The position numbers were made by a program, and so were the translations under genes. Below, piece after piece: positions 1 through 8,876 of a DNA stretch of 36,496 bases. Origin of the DNA: CAZZBK01 sp964652155 (GTDB taxonomy: Bacteria > Planctomycetota > Planctomycetia > Pirellulales > PNKZ01); NCBI GenBank assembly GCA_964652155.1, contig CAZZBK010000046.1, forward strand, positions 1 to 36,496. Direction: 5' to 3'. Within the stretch, counting starts at the first letter, position 1. Every line of letters starts with the position of its first letter. The notes below the pieces were generated by a model. It did no database searches and was not told the DNA's origin. It was given only the letters and a program-made list of their open reading frames with translations.

Positions 1-81
1 CGCTCACACGGTTGCTGTTTCTCAGCTTGTTTAGGATCGCCCGGCGAAATCAGATCGCAGGCTGCTCGGGTGACGGTTGTA

Positions 82-97
82 CATATCAGCAGATATG
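82..97. promoter_or_regulatory. Small perfect dyad upstream of cassette 1
   Basis: CATATC, a 4-nt spacer and GATATG form a perfect 6-bp inverted repeat about 80 nt upstream of the first DUF1501 start. It lies in the most AT-rich part of the leader, and a poor sigma-70-like pair (TTGTAC, 17 nt, TACGAT) overlaps it. It could be an operator for cassette 1 or chance. No other copy of this dyad was noticed in the window. Confidence 0.25.
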
Positions 98-177
98 AAT
101 ACGATAAGTCTGTTTCCCGTGTGAAAGCCGTTGGGGGCTTGCCGCTCAGCATTCACGAGGTCCCGTCGAGGTAGGCC

Positions 178-1458
178 ATGCATAGCCAATTCGCGTGCGG
201 TTCCGCGCAGCACGACTGGACGCGCCGCAGTGTCCTGCAATCACTGCTGGGCATCACGACCGCTGCGGCGGGTTGGGGTGGCTCGTCACAGCTCGCACAC
301 GGGGCGCGCGGGGGCCACAAGCAGGTGCTCTTTGTCTGGCTTGACGGCGCGATGAGCCAATTCGAAAGCTGGGATCCCAAGCCGGGCACTCGGTTCGGCG
401 GCCCGTTCAAGAGTATCCCCACGCGAATCCCCGGCGTTCATCTGAGCGAGCTGATGCCCAAGCTGGCAGAGCGAATGCAGCATCTGTCGGTCGTCCGCAG
501 CATGCACACCAAATACGAGGATCATTCAAAGGGGGTCATCCCAATCCAGCAAGGCGATCCCAAGAACCGTGGCGTGAGCTATCCGCTGTTGGGTTCGGCC
601 GTTGCCAGGCTCTATGGCACCGAACACGACGAGTTGCCCCCTTATATTCACATCAAGCCGGGCTCGGGTGGCTTTATGTATCAAGACGCGGGGTTTCTGG
701 GTGCCAAGTACGGGGCATTGGCGCTGGGTGATGGCAAGGCACCCCCCAATCTCCAATCGGCCAAGCCGGGTTCCGAGAAGCCGTCCGCTCGCGATGCCTT
801 CCGCGAGCAGCTCAATGCCGGCTTCCAACAGCGGCGCAATCGCGAGTTGTCCGACGCCTACAATCACACCTACCGTGTCGCCCAACAAATGGCGCGCCAT
901 GCCGAACTATTCGACCCCTCACGGCTCCAGCCCAAGGATCTCGAACGCTATGGCGGCACCGAGTTCGGCACGCACCTCTTGCAGGCTCGTGGATTGATCG
1001 AAGCGGGCGTGACGTTCGTCAAGGTCACCATGTACCACTGGGACACGCACGGCGACAATTTTAATTGCCATCAAGATGGCGTGCCGCAGGTCGACGCCGC
1101 GCTTGGCGCGTTGTTCGACGATCTGATTGACCGGGGACTGTACGACCAGACGTTGGTGATTGTGATGTCGGAGTTCGGCCGCACGCCCAAGATCAACGCC
1201 CGCGTGGGACGCGACCATTGGCCTGAGTGTTGGTCGGTGGCGATGGGGGGCGGTGGCATACGTCCGGGCGTGGTGGTCGGGCAGACAAACGACCTGGGCA
1301 CGTTCAACGCCCACGAGGAATACGACGTGGGACACTTGTTCCACACCTTTTTCCAGGTGCTCGGCATCGACCCCGCGAAGACCGAGTACGACAACGATGG
1401 CCAGCCGCTGCCGATCGCTCACGACGACTACCATGCGATCAAGGAGCTGTGCGGATGA
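178..1458 (+). CDS. DUF1501 family exported protein (cassette 1)
   Basis: This 426-residue protein belongs to the DUF1501 family, which has an alkaline-phosphatase/sulfatase-like fold and no established substrate. An N-terminal twin-arginine pair (TRRSVLQSLLG, RR at 16-17) followed by a hydrophobic Ala/Gly stretch suggests Tat export of a folded, metal-bound protein. Visible family motifs are LDGAMSQFESWDPKPG (about 55-70), WDTH (288-291), SEFGRTP (331-337) and GRDHW (344-348); the His/Asp residues are the likely metal ligands. GAGG lies 7 nt before the ATG and supports this start. The TGA stop overlaps the ATG of the WD40 gene by 4 bp, so the two are probably translationally coupled. The Asp in LDG is absent at the same place in the other four DUF1501 proteins here. 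Family assignment is firm; catalytic activity is inference. Confidence 0.92.
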   Translation: MHSQFACGSAQHDWTRRSVLQSLLGITTAAAGWGGSSQLAHGARGGHKQVLFVWLDGAMSQFESWDPKPGTRFGGPFKSIPTRIPGVHLSELMPKLAERMQHLSVVRSMHTKYEDHSKGVIPIQQGDPKNRGVSYPLLGSAVARLYGTEHDELPPYIHIKPGSGGFMYQDAGFLGAKYGALALGDGKAPPNLQSAKPGSEKPSARDAFREQLNAGFQQRRNRELSDAYNHTYRVAQQMARHAELFDPSRLQPKDLERYGGTEFGTHLLQARGLIEAGVTFVKVTMYHWDTHGDNFNCHQDGVPQVDAALGALFDDLIDRGLYDQTLVIVMSEFGRTPKINARVGRDHWPECWSVAMGGGGIRPGVVVGQTNDLGTFNAHEEYDVGHLFHTFFQVLGIDPAKTEYDNDGQPLPIAHDDYHAIKELCG

Positions 1459-2507
1459 GCATTGATCCCCAAGCCGTCGCTCCGCTCCGAACCTGGAATC
1501 ATGGCAGCCAGCTGACCTGTTGCCAATTCATGCCCCAGGGCAAGGGGCTCGTCGCCGCGGGTCACGACGGTTCGTTGTATCGGCTCGACATGGAAGGCAA
1601 CGAGTCGCGGTCGCTCGCCGCGCACCAGGGCTGGATCGTCGCGCTCCGCTGGACTCCGAATCATTCTCGGCTACTCAGCGCCGACTCTTGGGGACGGGTT
1701 TGCGCCTGGCAACGGGTCGATGACTGGTTCGAGCCGCAGCCGGCATGGACGATTCCTTGCGCCTGTGCCAGTTGGCTTCGTGATCTGGCCCTGAGTGCCG
1801 ATGGCAAACTGTTGGCGACCTGCGGAAACGAACCCATCGTGCGTGTTTACTCGGTACACGACGGTCAATTGGTGCACGAGTTGCGCGGACACGAGCAGCC
1901 GGTGATGAGCGTGGCGTTTGCACCTGATGGCAAGCGCCTCGTGAGCGGCGACCTGCTCGGCAACATCCGCGATTGGAACCTCGAACAGGGGCAATGCCAG
2001 CGGCAGTTTTCCGCAGAGCGATTGTATAAGACCTTTTATCAATACCGACAGGGGGGCGTGCGGTCGCTGGCGTTCTCCGCCGATGGCAAGACACTCTACG
2101 CCGCGGGCTTCGAGGGGACCAATGCCAACCAGGCCCAGGGCAATCCATTGGTGCTGACCTTTGATTGGGAGTCCGCCCAGCCGACGACGACGCTCGTGCC
2201 CACCCCGACCGTGAACGGCCCCATCACCGACGTGGTCATCCACCCAGCGGGTTTCATCATGGCTGCCAGCAGCAGCGAAGGGGGTGGCGTGCTGTGGATT
2301 TGGCGACCCGGCGAGGAGAAGAACGTTCATCACCTCAAACACTCGACCTCGTTTCGCCGTCTGGCGATCGCCGATGACGGCCGGCAACTGGCCGTGGCGG
2401 CGTTCGGCAATCTCGACGGTCAGCGTGGCGGCAACGGCCGACGACTCGACAAAGAAGGCAACTATCCCGACTTCGGCGGCATGCTCGTACTCTATCACTG
2501 GAAATAA
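1455..2507 (+). CDS. WD40-repeat protein (cassette 1)
   Basis: This 350-residue beta-propeller is built of WD40-type repeats. Repeat-like units include LLSADSWGRVCAWQRV, LATCGNEPIVRVYSV, LVSGDLLGNIRDWNL and a late VLWIW. WD40 propellers are usually protein-interaction platforms, so it probably binds one of its cassette partners. There is no signal peptide or Tat leader after the chosen start, in contrast with its two exported neighbours. The start is the ATG of the ATGA overlap with the DUF1501 gene, with AAGGAG about 9 nt upstream; a longer in-frame reading would run deep into the DUF1501 gene and is rejected. The N-terminus (MSIDP) resembles MNIDP of the paralogue at 18006-18998. The DUF1549 gene follows after 5 nt. 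Confidence 0.88.
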   Translation: MSIDPQAVAPLRTWNHGSQLTCCQFMPQGKGLVAAGHDGSLYRLDMEGNESRSLAAHQGWIVALRWTPNHSRLLSADSWGRVCAWQRVDDWFEPQPAWTIPCACASWLRDLALSADGKLLATCGNEPIVRVYSVHDGQLVHELRGHEQPVMSVAFAPDGKRLVSGDLLGNIRDWNLEQGQCQRQFSAERLYKTFYQYRQGGVRSLAFSADGKTLYAAGFEGTNANQAQGNPLVLTFDWESAQPTTTLVPTPTVNGPITDVVIHPAGFIMAASSSEGGGVLWIWRPGEEKNVHHLKHSTSFRRLAIADDGRQLAVAAFGNLDGQRGGNGRRLDKEGNYPDFGGMLVLYHWK

Positions 2508-2512
2508 CCACC

Positions 2513-4156
2513 GTGCGGTTCGCGCTCCTGATTGTTCTGACGGCCTGCGTGTCGGCCAACGTCCCTTCTGCCCGTGGCGGTACGCTCTCGGCACAGATCG
2601 ATCGTGAAATCGCGATGCACGCCGACGGCCCCCTGGCTGGACCTGCGCCAGACGACGAGTTTCTACGACGCGTCTACCTCGACCTGACCGGGACCATTCC
2701 CACGTCACGCGAAGCCCGGGTGTTTCTGGCCAACACCTCCGCCGACAAACGCCCGCAGCTCATTGGTCGATTGCTGGACAGCCCGGAGTTTGCGCGGCGG
2801 ATGCAAGAAGCCTGGACGGTCATGCTGCTGGAGCGGCAGGAAGGCAAGGTCGTCAGCGACGAAGCATGGAACGAGTATCTGCGAGAGGCGTTTGCGGCCA
2901 ACAAACCGTGGGATGTTTTGACGCGCGAACTGCTCACCGCCGATGGACTGACCGACGCCACGCAGCCGGCCATTCGCTTCCTGGTCGATGGCACGCGCGC
3001 CGACCCGCATCTCCGCGCGCAGGATTTTGCCCGACTATTTTTGGGTGTGAACATGCAGTGCGCCCAGTGCCACGACCATCCAACGATCAGCGATTACAAG
3101 CAGGCGCACTATTATGGCTTGTATGCTTTTCTGAGCCCCGTGAAGCTCGTCAAAGACAAGCAGAATCGGTCCCGGCTCATCGAGACGCTCGTGCAGAGCA
3201 AGGTTGACTATGTATCGGTCTTCATGCCCGCCGATAAGCACGCCTTGGGTCCCAAGCTCCTGGAAGTCGAAGAGGTCGCGATCCCGCCGGTCGTCAAGGG
3301 TGAAGAGTTCGTTCATCCGCCGCAGGACGGTTTGCCGGGCATTCCCAAGTTTCAGCCGCGCCAAATCCTGGCCAATCAGCTCACCGCCGCCGAGTCTGCC
3401 CGACGTCGCTTTGCCCGCAATGCCGTCAATCGCGGTTGGTTCCTGCTGCTCGGCCGCGGACTCGTTCACCCCTTGGATCTCGACCACAGCGGCAATCCCC
3501 CGTCACACCCGGAGTTGCTCGAGGGGCTAACCGACGCGTTCATCTCGGGCAACTACAACATGAAAGAACTTGTTCGCGAGATTTGCCTATCGGCGACTTA
3601 TCAGCGAGCCAGTCAGGCCGTGGGCGACTCCGAGGCGATTTCGCCCGCCAGCTATCGCGTCGCGGTCCTCAGACCGCTCTCGCCAGAGCAGTTGGCGCGG
3701 TCGCTGGCAAACGCCACGGGTCAGCGATCACGCCTCGACGCGGCCCCCAAGCCCGACAAGGCCTTTACATTTAAGGACTACTCCAACGGTCGCCTGGATG
3801 TGCCAGTCAACTGGCGTGACGTGATGACCGTCTTCGCCGCAGCCTTCGGTCATCCGAGCGGGCAGGCCGAGGTCGACTTTCGTCCGTCGGTCGAGCACGC
3901 CTTGTTTCTCGCCAACGATCGCCTCGTGCATAGCTGGCTCCAGGCCGCGCCCACGGGTTGGGTTCACGCGCTGGTCCAACTCCAGACCGACGAGGCCATC
4001 GAGGAGGTCTTTCTGGCGCTGCTTGCGCGTCGGCCCACGTCCGCCGAGCGGCAGTTCGCGGCAGCGCTGCTGGCAGACGCCACCGAGCGCTCCGAGGCTT
4101 TGCAGGAGCTTTGCCTCGCGCTCCTCACGTCGGCCGAGTTCCGTTTGAATCACTGA
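2513..4156 (+). CDS. DUF1549/DUF1553 protein with CxxCH (cassette 1)
   Basis: This 547-residue secreted protein has a DUF1549 domain (roughly 25-240) followed by a DUF1553 domain (roughly 290-545), the usual planctomycete arrangement. A hydrophobic leader (residues 2-16) indicates Sec export. DUF1549 hallmarks are FLRRVYLDLTGTIPT (about 50-64) and CAQCHDHP, whose CxxCH at 183-187 could bind one c-type haem. DUF1553 hallmarks are NAVNRGWFLLLGRGLVHPLD and NPPSHPELL. The GTG start lies 5 nt after the WD40 stop, with a weak GGAAA upstream. The last seven residues (AEFRLNH) are identical to the end of the cassette 2 paralogue. The function is unknown; a redox role is inferred only from the haem motif. 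Confidence 0.9.
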   Translation: MRFALLIVLTACVSANVPSARGGTLSAQIDREIAMHADGPLAGPAPDDEFLRRVYLDLTGTIPTSREARVFLANTSADKRPQLIGRLLDSPEFARRMQEAWTVMLLERQEGKVVSDEAWNEYLREAFAANKPWDVLTRELLTADGLTDATQPAIRFLVDGTRADPHLRAQDFARLFLGVNMQCAQCHDHPTISDYKQAHYYGLYAFLSPVKLVKDKQNRSRLIETLVQSKVDYVSVFMPADKHALGPKLLEVEEVAIPPVVKGEEFVHPPQDGLPGIPKFQPRQILANQLTAAESARRRFARNAVNRGWFLLLGRGLVHPLDLDHSGNPPSHPELLEGLTDAFISGNYNMKELVREICLSATYQRASQAVGDSEAISPASYRVAVLRPLSPEQLARSLANATGQRSRLDAAPKPDKAFTFKDYSNGRLDVPVNWRDVMTVFAAAFGHPSGQAEVDFRPSVEHALFLANDRLVHSWLQAAPTGWVHALVQLQTDEAIEEVFLALLARRPTSAERQFAAALLADATERSEALQELCLALLTSAEFRLNH

Positions 4157-4232
4157 TTACAACGGCCGGCGTTCGGTTATCATGTGAACCGAGCCTGCGA
4201 TCGATCCGCTTGCCTTTTTCGTCGAGTTTGCC

Positions 4233-5315
4233 ATGCGTGTCACCGATGTCACTGTTTCGATTGTCGAAGTGCCCCAGATCGCGCCCATCGCGCCGTATCG
4301 ATCGCATCTCCGCAGCAGTTCAACGACCCAGAGCGCGATCGTGCGGGTCGACACCGACGCGGGGCTCGTCGGCTGGGGCGAACACAATGTAAACTTTCTT
4401 CCTGACCTCAGCGGGCAACGCATGACCGCCGCGGCCCGCGAGTTTCTGCTGGGCCGCGATCCACTAAACCTCAACGCCTTTCACCGCGAATGTCGCTTGG
4501 AAACCCGGCTCAAATCGGGGCTGGAACTCGCATTGTGGGATATCGCGGGCAAGGCGACGGGACAAAGCGTCGCCCAATTGCTCGGCGGTGTCATTCGTCC
4601 ACGCATCGAGTTGGCCGCCTGCATGGGCATTCAGTCCTACAAACGCGCCGGCGAGATTGCGGCCTACTACGTCGAGCAAGGTTTCACGACCCTCAAAACC
4701 AAAGCCGGCAGCGACCTGCGGGAAGATCTGGAGATGGTGCGCGGCGTCCGCGACGCCGTGGGCAACCAACTGAAGCTGCGCATCGATCCCAATCGGGCTT
4801 ACAGCACGCGGCAAGGCGCCGAACTGGCCCAGCTGTTGGAGCCTTACGATCTCGAATATCTGGAACAACCCATCCCGGCCGAGCCCCTCGACGAGGCGCG
4901 GTGGCTGCGCGAGCAAACCCGCACCCCGATCGCGCTCAACGAGAGCGTGACCGACCCCGCCAGTGTTCTGGCCATCTTGCAAGCCCGGGCGGCCGCGTTC
5001 ATCCTGCCCGACACGCATATCGCCGGCGGCATCCTGCCGTGTGTCATCATTGGCCGGATTTGCGAGGCGGCGGGAATTCCTTGCATCATGCACTGCGGTC
5101 ATGACCTGGGGCCCAAGACCGCGGCCATGTTGCATGTCGCGGGCGCCATTGCCGGCTATTCGCTGGCCAACGACTCGACCTACTACGGACTCGAAGACGA
5201 CATCATTACCGAGCGACTGACCATCGAGCGCGGCACGATGGCCGTCCCCACGCGGCCAGGGCTGGGCGTGGAAGGGGACCCCGAGCGGATCCAACGCTAC
5301 CGGATCGATTGCTAA
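4233..5315 (+). CDS. Enolase-superfamily enzyme, mandelate racemase/acid-sugar-dehydratase type
   Basis: This 360-residue cytoplasmic protein of the mandelate racemase/muconate lactonizing enzyme family has a capping domain (about 1-115) and a TIM-barrel domain. These enzymes abstract the proton alpha to a carboxylate, usually to racemize or dehydrate acid sugars. Visible active-site residues are the KxK pair (K155, K157), metal ligands D185 (RIDPN) and E211 (YLEQPIP), and a third-ligand position occupied by N236 (ALNES). A possible His-Asp dyad is D260 (LPDTH) with H287 or H290 (MHCGH). Asn at the third position is also known in glucarate dehydratase, so it need not mean inactivity. The gene starts 77 nt after cassette 1 and is followed by an MFS carrier, which suggests uptake and breakdown of an acid sugar. 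No clear ribosome-binding site was seen. The substrate cannot be read from sequence. Confidence 0.88.
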   Translation: MRVTDVTVSIVEVPQIAPIAPYRSHLRSSSTTQSAIVRVDTDAGLVGWGEHNVNFLPDLSGQRMTAAAREFLLGRDPLNLNAFHRECRLETRLKSGLELALWDIAGKATGQSVAQLLGGVIRPRIELAACMGIQSYKRAGEIAAYYVEQGFTTLKTKAGSDLREDLEMVRGVRDAVGNQLKLRIDPNRAYSTRQGAELAQLLEPYDLEYLEQPIPAEPLDEARWLREQTRTPIALNESVTDPASVLAILQARAAAFILPDTHIAGGILPCVIIGRICEAAGIPCIMHCGHDLGPKTAAMLHVAGAIAGYSLANDSTYYGLEDDIITERLTIERGTMAVPTRPGLGVEGDPERIQRYRIDC

Positions 5316-5362
5316 TCGCTCGCCCCACACCCCTAAGCGAGGGCCGCCGCGCCGAGGACACC

Positions 5363-6667
5363 ATGACCAACACCGCCAAGCCAACCAACCTGCGCTGGGC
5401 GGTGTTTGTCTTGGCGAGCAGCACCTCTTGGCTGCTCTATCTGCATCGCTATGCGTTTGCCCTCATGAAGCCCAAGCTGGTCGAGGAGTGGCATCTCGAT
5501 GAGCAGCAGCTCGGACTGCTCGACAGCGCCTTCTTTATCACCTACTCGATCTTTCAACTGCCGCTGGGGCTGGCCGCCGACGTGTGCGGCGTGCGCAGGG
5601 TGCTCGCCGCCATGATCGTGGTTTGGACCCTCGGGCTCGCCATGCATGCCTGGGCCGCGTCGATCGGACAGCTTGCATTTGGCCGCGCGATCATGGGCCT
5701 CGGCCAGTCGGCTGCCTATGCCGCGCTCACCCGCATCTCACGACAATGGTTTCCGCCCGCGATTCGCACGACGCTGCAAGGCATCGTCAATGTGCTTAGC
5801 GGCCGCGTCGGCGGACTGTCGGCCAACGTGCTCTTTTCCACGCTGCTCATCGGCGCGCTGGGGTTCGACTGGCGCAGCGCCACCTATGTGTTCGTGTTGT
5901 TCGGCGCGTTGCAGGCCCTGCTGTTCTGGTGCGTGTTTCGCGACGCGCCTGAACTCCACCCTCGGGTCAATGCCGCCGAGTTGGCACTGATCACCGGCCC
6001 TGCCGTGCCGGGGTCACCCCAGGGCAAGCCGCTGTCCATCCGCGCGCTGCTTCGCGGCCTCGATCGACGCGGACTGCTGAATCTGCTGGCCCTCGTGACA
6101 CAAACCGTGCTCAGCACGATTGCCGACAGCCTCTACTCCAACTGGCTCCCGTTGTTCCTGTGGAGCGTGCATGGCCTCAACGACCAATCGCTGGGGCTGT
6201 TCGCGGCGCTGCCGCTGTTCGGTGGCGCGATCGCCGGCGTGCTCGGCGGCATGCTCAACGACCTTTGCCTACGCTGGACCGGCAATCGACGCTGGTCGCG
6301 CAGCGGCGTGGCCCTGGTGGGTAAAGGTCTGGCGGCAATCATTCTGGGCATCGCGCTGCTGTGGTATCAATCTCCCTATGTGTTCTGCGGACTGCTGTTC
6401 TTCGTCAAACTCTTCGGCGATTGGAGCCTGACCTCAATGACCGGCGTGGTCACCGACATTGGCGGACAAGCCACGGCGTCTGTCTATGCATTCAACAACT
6501 CGCTCGCGGCGGTGGCTTCCATCGTCGCGCCCATTGCCATCGGCAGCCTGGTGTTTCACGGTGGCTGGCCGACGGTCTTCATCGCCGTGGCGGTGATCTA
6601 CGGACTCTGCGCCTTGTCGTGGCTCGTGATCGACTGCACGCGGCCCTTGAGTCGAGATGGTGATTGA
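5363..6667 (+). CDS. MFS transporter, anion:cation-symporter (ACS)-like
   Basis: This 434-residue inner-membrane carrier has about 12 hydrophobic segments in two bundles. QLPLGLAADVCGVRRVL, between segments 2 and 3, matches the MFS loop A signature. Organisation and length resemble the ACS branch, which imports hexuronates, galactonate, glucarate and other organic anions with protons. The preceding enolase-family gene ends 47 nt upstream, and together they look like a two-gene acid-sugar uptake and catabolism unit. The ATG at 5363 was chosen over the upstream in-frame TTG because GAGGA lies just before it and the added residues are polar and unremarkable. The substrate is inferred only from the neighbour. 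Confidence 0.85.
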   Translation: MTNTAKPTNLRWAVFVLASSTSWLLYLHRYAFALMKPKLVEEWHLDEQQLGLLDSAFFITYSIFQLPLGLAADVCGVRRVLAAMIVVWTLGLAMHAWAASIGQLAFGRAIMGLGQSAAYAALTRISRQWFPPAIRTTLQGIVNVLSGRVGGLSANVLFSTLLIGALGFDWRSATYVFVLFGALQALLFWCVFRDAPELHPRVNAAELALITGPAVPGSPQGKPLSIRALLRGLDRRGLLNLLALVTQTVLSTIADSLYSNWLPLFLWSVHGLNDQSLGLFAALPLFGGAIAGVLGGMLNDLCLRWTGNRRWSRSGVALVGKGLAAIILGIALLWYQSPYVFCGLLFFVKLFGDWSLTSMTGVVTDIGGQATASVYAFNNSLAAVASIVAPIAIGSLVFHGGWPTVFIAVAVIYGLCALSWLVIDCTRPLSRDGD

Positions 6668-6669
6668 TC

Positions 6670-6701
6670 CTCAGATAATGAACTTAATAGGCCGAGCAAC
6701 G
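6670..6701. repeat. 32-bp intergenic repeat, copy 1
   Basis: The 32 bases directly after the MFS stop match 24811-24842 at 26 of 32 positions in the same orientation. Both begin CTCAGATAA and share AGGCCGAG near the end. This copy has lost the GC-rich hairpin that follows copy 2. It may be a dispersed intergenic element or a degenerate terminator. Confidence 0.45.
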
Positions 6702-6857
6702 CGAGGCCGGTATTTACGGACTCCCGCTGGTCGTCCTGTAAGCTTAATTACCTGAACCTCAATAACCTCATCTGCCGCAACGCCCGTGGCATGTCGCTCG
6801 CAATCGTTTACAATCGAGCGAGTCTTCACCCGTCGATTGGGTCCCGCGGTAACCACC

Positions 6858-7373
6858 ATGCGACGCCTCCCCATGCTACTGCTCCTCATGCTCGTTGCCG
6901 CGCCACTGCTCGCCGACGAGCCCACTCCCACCGAGCGGCTAGCCCAGCTCAAGCAGCTTGGCGCTCGGATCACGTTTAACGATCAGCGCCAAGTCATCGG
7001 GGTGAATCTGGGCGAACGGAAAGTCGTCGATGCCGATCTGGCGCTGCTGCGCGGGCTGGAACACCTGCAAGAACTCGACCTGACCCGAACCCGAGTCACC
7101 GGCACCGGCCTCGCGCACCTCCAGGGGCTAACGTCACTACGGACGTTGTTTCTCACCGACACGAAGGTCGACGATGCCGCGATCAGTCACCTGCAAGGCT
7201 TGAAACGTCTCAGCCTGATCGGGCTATCGGGAACCAAGATCAGCGACGCGGCGCTGGGCCACCTTACGGGACTGACCGAACTCAAACGGCTCTTCTGCCT
7301 GGGCACGACCGTCTCCGATACAGGAGCCGCTAAACTGCGGCGCGAGTTACCCCAGTGCGAGATTATTCATTGA
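6858..7373 (+). CDS. Small exported leucine-rich-repeat protein
   Basis: This 171-residue protein has a signal peptide (MRRLPMLLLLMLVAAPLLA, probable cleavage before DEP) followed by about four bacterial leucine-rich repeats of roughly 24 residues. The repeat cores read LQELDLTRTRVTGTGLAHL, LRTLFLTDTKVDDAAISHL, LSLIGLSGTKISDAALGHL and LKRLFCLGTTVSDTGAAKL. Such repeats form a curved protein-binding surface; the partner is unknown. The ATG at 6858 was chosen because the signal peptide begins exactly there; an upstream in-frame start adds 24 polar residues. No good ribosome-binding site is visible. The gene stands alone, 190 nt after the MFS gene and convergent with the sialidase-fold gene. Confidence 0.85.
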   Translation: MRRLPMLLLLMLVAAPLLADEPTPTERLAQLKQLGARITFNDQRQVIGVNLGERKVVDADLALLRGLEHLQELDLTRTRVTGTGLAHLQGLTSLRTLFLTDTKVDDAAISHLQGLKRLSLIGLSGTKISDAALGHLTGLTELKRLFCLGTTVSDTGAAKLRRELPQCEIIH

Positions 7374-7418
7374 TCCACCCAACCTTGTGCCACGGGTCGG
7401 CAGCATCGAGCCGAGAGT

Positions 7419-7457
7419 AAAACCGATGGGGGGCGGTTCCCTTCGCATTTCGGTTTT
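7419..7457. terminator. Bidirectional hairpin terminator, repeat-family member
   Basis: AAAACCGA (7419-7426) and TCGGTTTT (7450-7457) form a perfect 8-bp inverted repeat. The A run on one side and T run on the other give a T tract in either reading direction. It sits between the convergent LRR and sialidase-fold genes, where a two-way terminator is expected. The sequence CGCATTTCGG with nearby GGATCGGC recurs at 9151-9207, so this also belongs to a local repeat family. Confidence 0.55.
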
Positions 7458-7494
7458 GGGATCGGCTGTTGGCGTAGAAAACTTGCGCGGCAGG

Positions 7495-8775
7495 CTATGA
7501 CCAGCGGACCCGCGCCAAGGTCACGTCCCCTCGAAAAGTGACGGCCGAGTAGTCGCCGACGGTCAACCACGATTCGTTGTCCGTCGCGCGGTTGACATGG
7601 AAGTTGCCCAAGTGCGGCACGTGCTTCCCAGCATTCACGCCATCGCCGACCAGCGGCACCACGACCCGCTCGGTGCTACGCACCAGGCGCAGCGTCTCCA
7701 GATCGACCCGGGCCGTGAACAGCGGCGCTCGCCAGCGCATGACCTGCTCGTTCGTGGCGTCGCGACGGGTATAAACCAAATACAGCACCTCGTTGTGTAC
7801 CATCCAACGCTGCTGCGTGCTCGACATGCCGATCGGCTGCTCGTCGTCGTCAAACTTCCACTCGACCGGGTTCGACCACCGCAGCGGGTCGGTGGCGGTG
7901 CTCACGTAGCCGCGGCCATTTTCGGCCCGAATCGTGAGGTAAAACTTGCCCCCGCATGTGGCCAGCGACGGCTCCAACAAACCGCGACCAACGTGGTTCT
8001 TGAGTTCGTTGCTGGTCTCGCGCACGGTCAGCGTGTCGCCGTCAAATGCGCAGCGCACGACCACCACGCTCCGCGCGGCCGAGGTGGCGCCGACCGACAA
8101 CGGCGTCAAGACGTCGCCATCGGGCAGATGGATCCGCTGGGCGCAATTGCACGTGTAGATATATGCCCCGCGGGGATTGTCCCAGATGAGCCTGCGCAGC
8201 GACGACCATGAGCCATCCCTGCGACGCACGATATACATCGCATGCCGGGGCGGCTGAGCGGCCGAGAACTTGGGCCCTCGATAGAAGACGTCGTGCCCCA
8301 TCGCCAACACTGTCCCGGTCCGCTCGTGGAACTCGGGCACCATGTCGCAAACGGCCGCTTCGGTACCTTGGCCATCGTTGAGCGGCGTACGACCCAGTCC
8401 GGGCACTGGCGTGGGAGTCGACCACGTTTGTCCGAGATCGTGCGACAATGTCTCGTGAACTGGCCCAAAGTAATCGCTGCCGCTGATCTCGGCCATGAGC
8501 ATCAAGGCCGTGGCCTGAGCGTCGCCACCGTTGCGTTGGTCGCCCGGGATCATGCCGCAACGGGTGCTGAACCAGGTTTTGCCCAGTGGCTTGCCGTTGC
8601 TGCCCAGGCTGCCGCGAAAAATCGTCTGCCGCGTGACACCCGCGATGCGATCATCCAGCGCGGCGGCAGCCAGCGGCGTCGACCGTGCCCCCGCGAGCAA
8701 GCAGCCTGCCGCGGCACCGGCCGTCGTGCGTATAAACTGACGTCGCGGAAGGCCCGCGTGTGGTTCGTTGTGCAT
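7495..8775 (-). CDS. Tat-exported sialidase-fold (BNR/Asp-box) protein
   Basis: This 426-residue protein has a twin-arginine leader (PRRQFIRTTAG, about residues 10-20) and a predicted six-bladed sialidase-type propeller. An Asp box is visible as SHDLGQTW, with weaker copies elsewhere. The fold covers exo-sialidases and other glycosidases or binding proteins. I cannot find a clear FRIP motif or arginine triad, so sialidase activity is not shown. The start at 8775 is preceded by AGGGA at good spacing and directly precedes the Tat leader; a longer in-frame reading adds 96 residues of low-complexity charged sequence that overlaps the small gene at 8877-8990 and is rejected. The gene lies downstream of a protein with a sialate-O-acetylesterase-type domain, which makes glycoconjugate degradation a reasonable guess. 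Confidence 0.78.
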   Translation of the reverse strand: MHNEPHAGLPRRQFIRTTAGAAAGCLLAGARSTPLAAAALDDRIAGVTRQTIFRGSLGSNGKPLGKTWFSTRCGMIPGDQRNGGDAQATALMLMAEISGSDYFGPVHETLSHDLGQTWSTPTPVPGLGRTPLNDGQGTEAAVCDMVPEFHERTGTVLAMGHDVFYRGPKFSAAQPPRHAMYIVRRRDGSWSSLRRLIWDNPRGAYIYTCNCAQRIHLPDGDVLTPLSVGATSAARSVVVVRCAFDGDTLTVRETSNELKNHVGRGLLEPSLATCGGKFYLTIRAENGRGYVSTATDPLRWSNPVEWKFDDDEQPIGMSSTQQRWMVHNEVLYLVYTRRDATNEQVMRWRAPLFTARVDLETLRLVRSTERVVVPLVGDGVNAGKHVPHLGNFHVNRATDNESWLTVGDYSAVTFRGDVTLARVRWS

Positions 8776-8876
8776 GCGATATTCCCTAACGCTGGGGAGG
8801 ATGTCAGAGGGGTTCGCCCCCCGAATGGCAGACGACCTGCGAATCGTCGCGGACCCAAGGTCTGGACTTGGCGGAA

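Noticed and set aside
1..60. Partial copy of the hairpin repeat at the left edge (GTTTAGGATCG)
   Set aside because: Only 11 bases match the element at 9151-9207 and the partner arm is not visible, so chance cannot be excluded.
1671..2708. 345-codon open frame on the minus strand
   Set aside because: It covers parts of two well-supported plus-strand genes (WD40 and DUF1549) and has no recognizable feature.
4173..4192. Hairpin TCGGTT/AACCGA between cassette 1 and the enolase gene as a terminator
   Set aside because: The 6-bp stem has an 8-nt loop and no T run, so it is too weak to separate the two units with confidence.
4464..5384. 306-codon open frame on the minus strand
   Set aside because: It is antisense to the enolase-family gene with its intact active-site motifs.
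7495..8775. Naming the sialidase-fold protein as a true exo-alpha-sialidase
   Set aside because: Only the Asp box and the fold pattern are visible; the arginine triad and FRIP motif could not be found.
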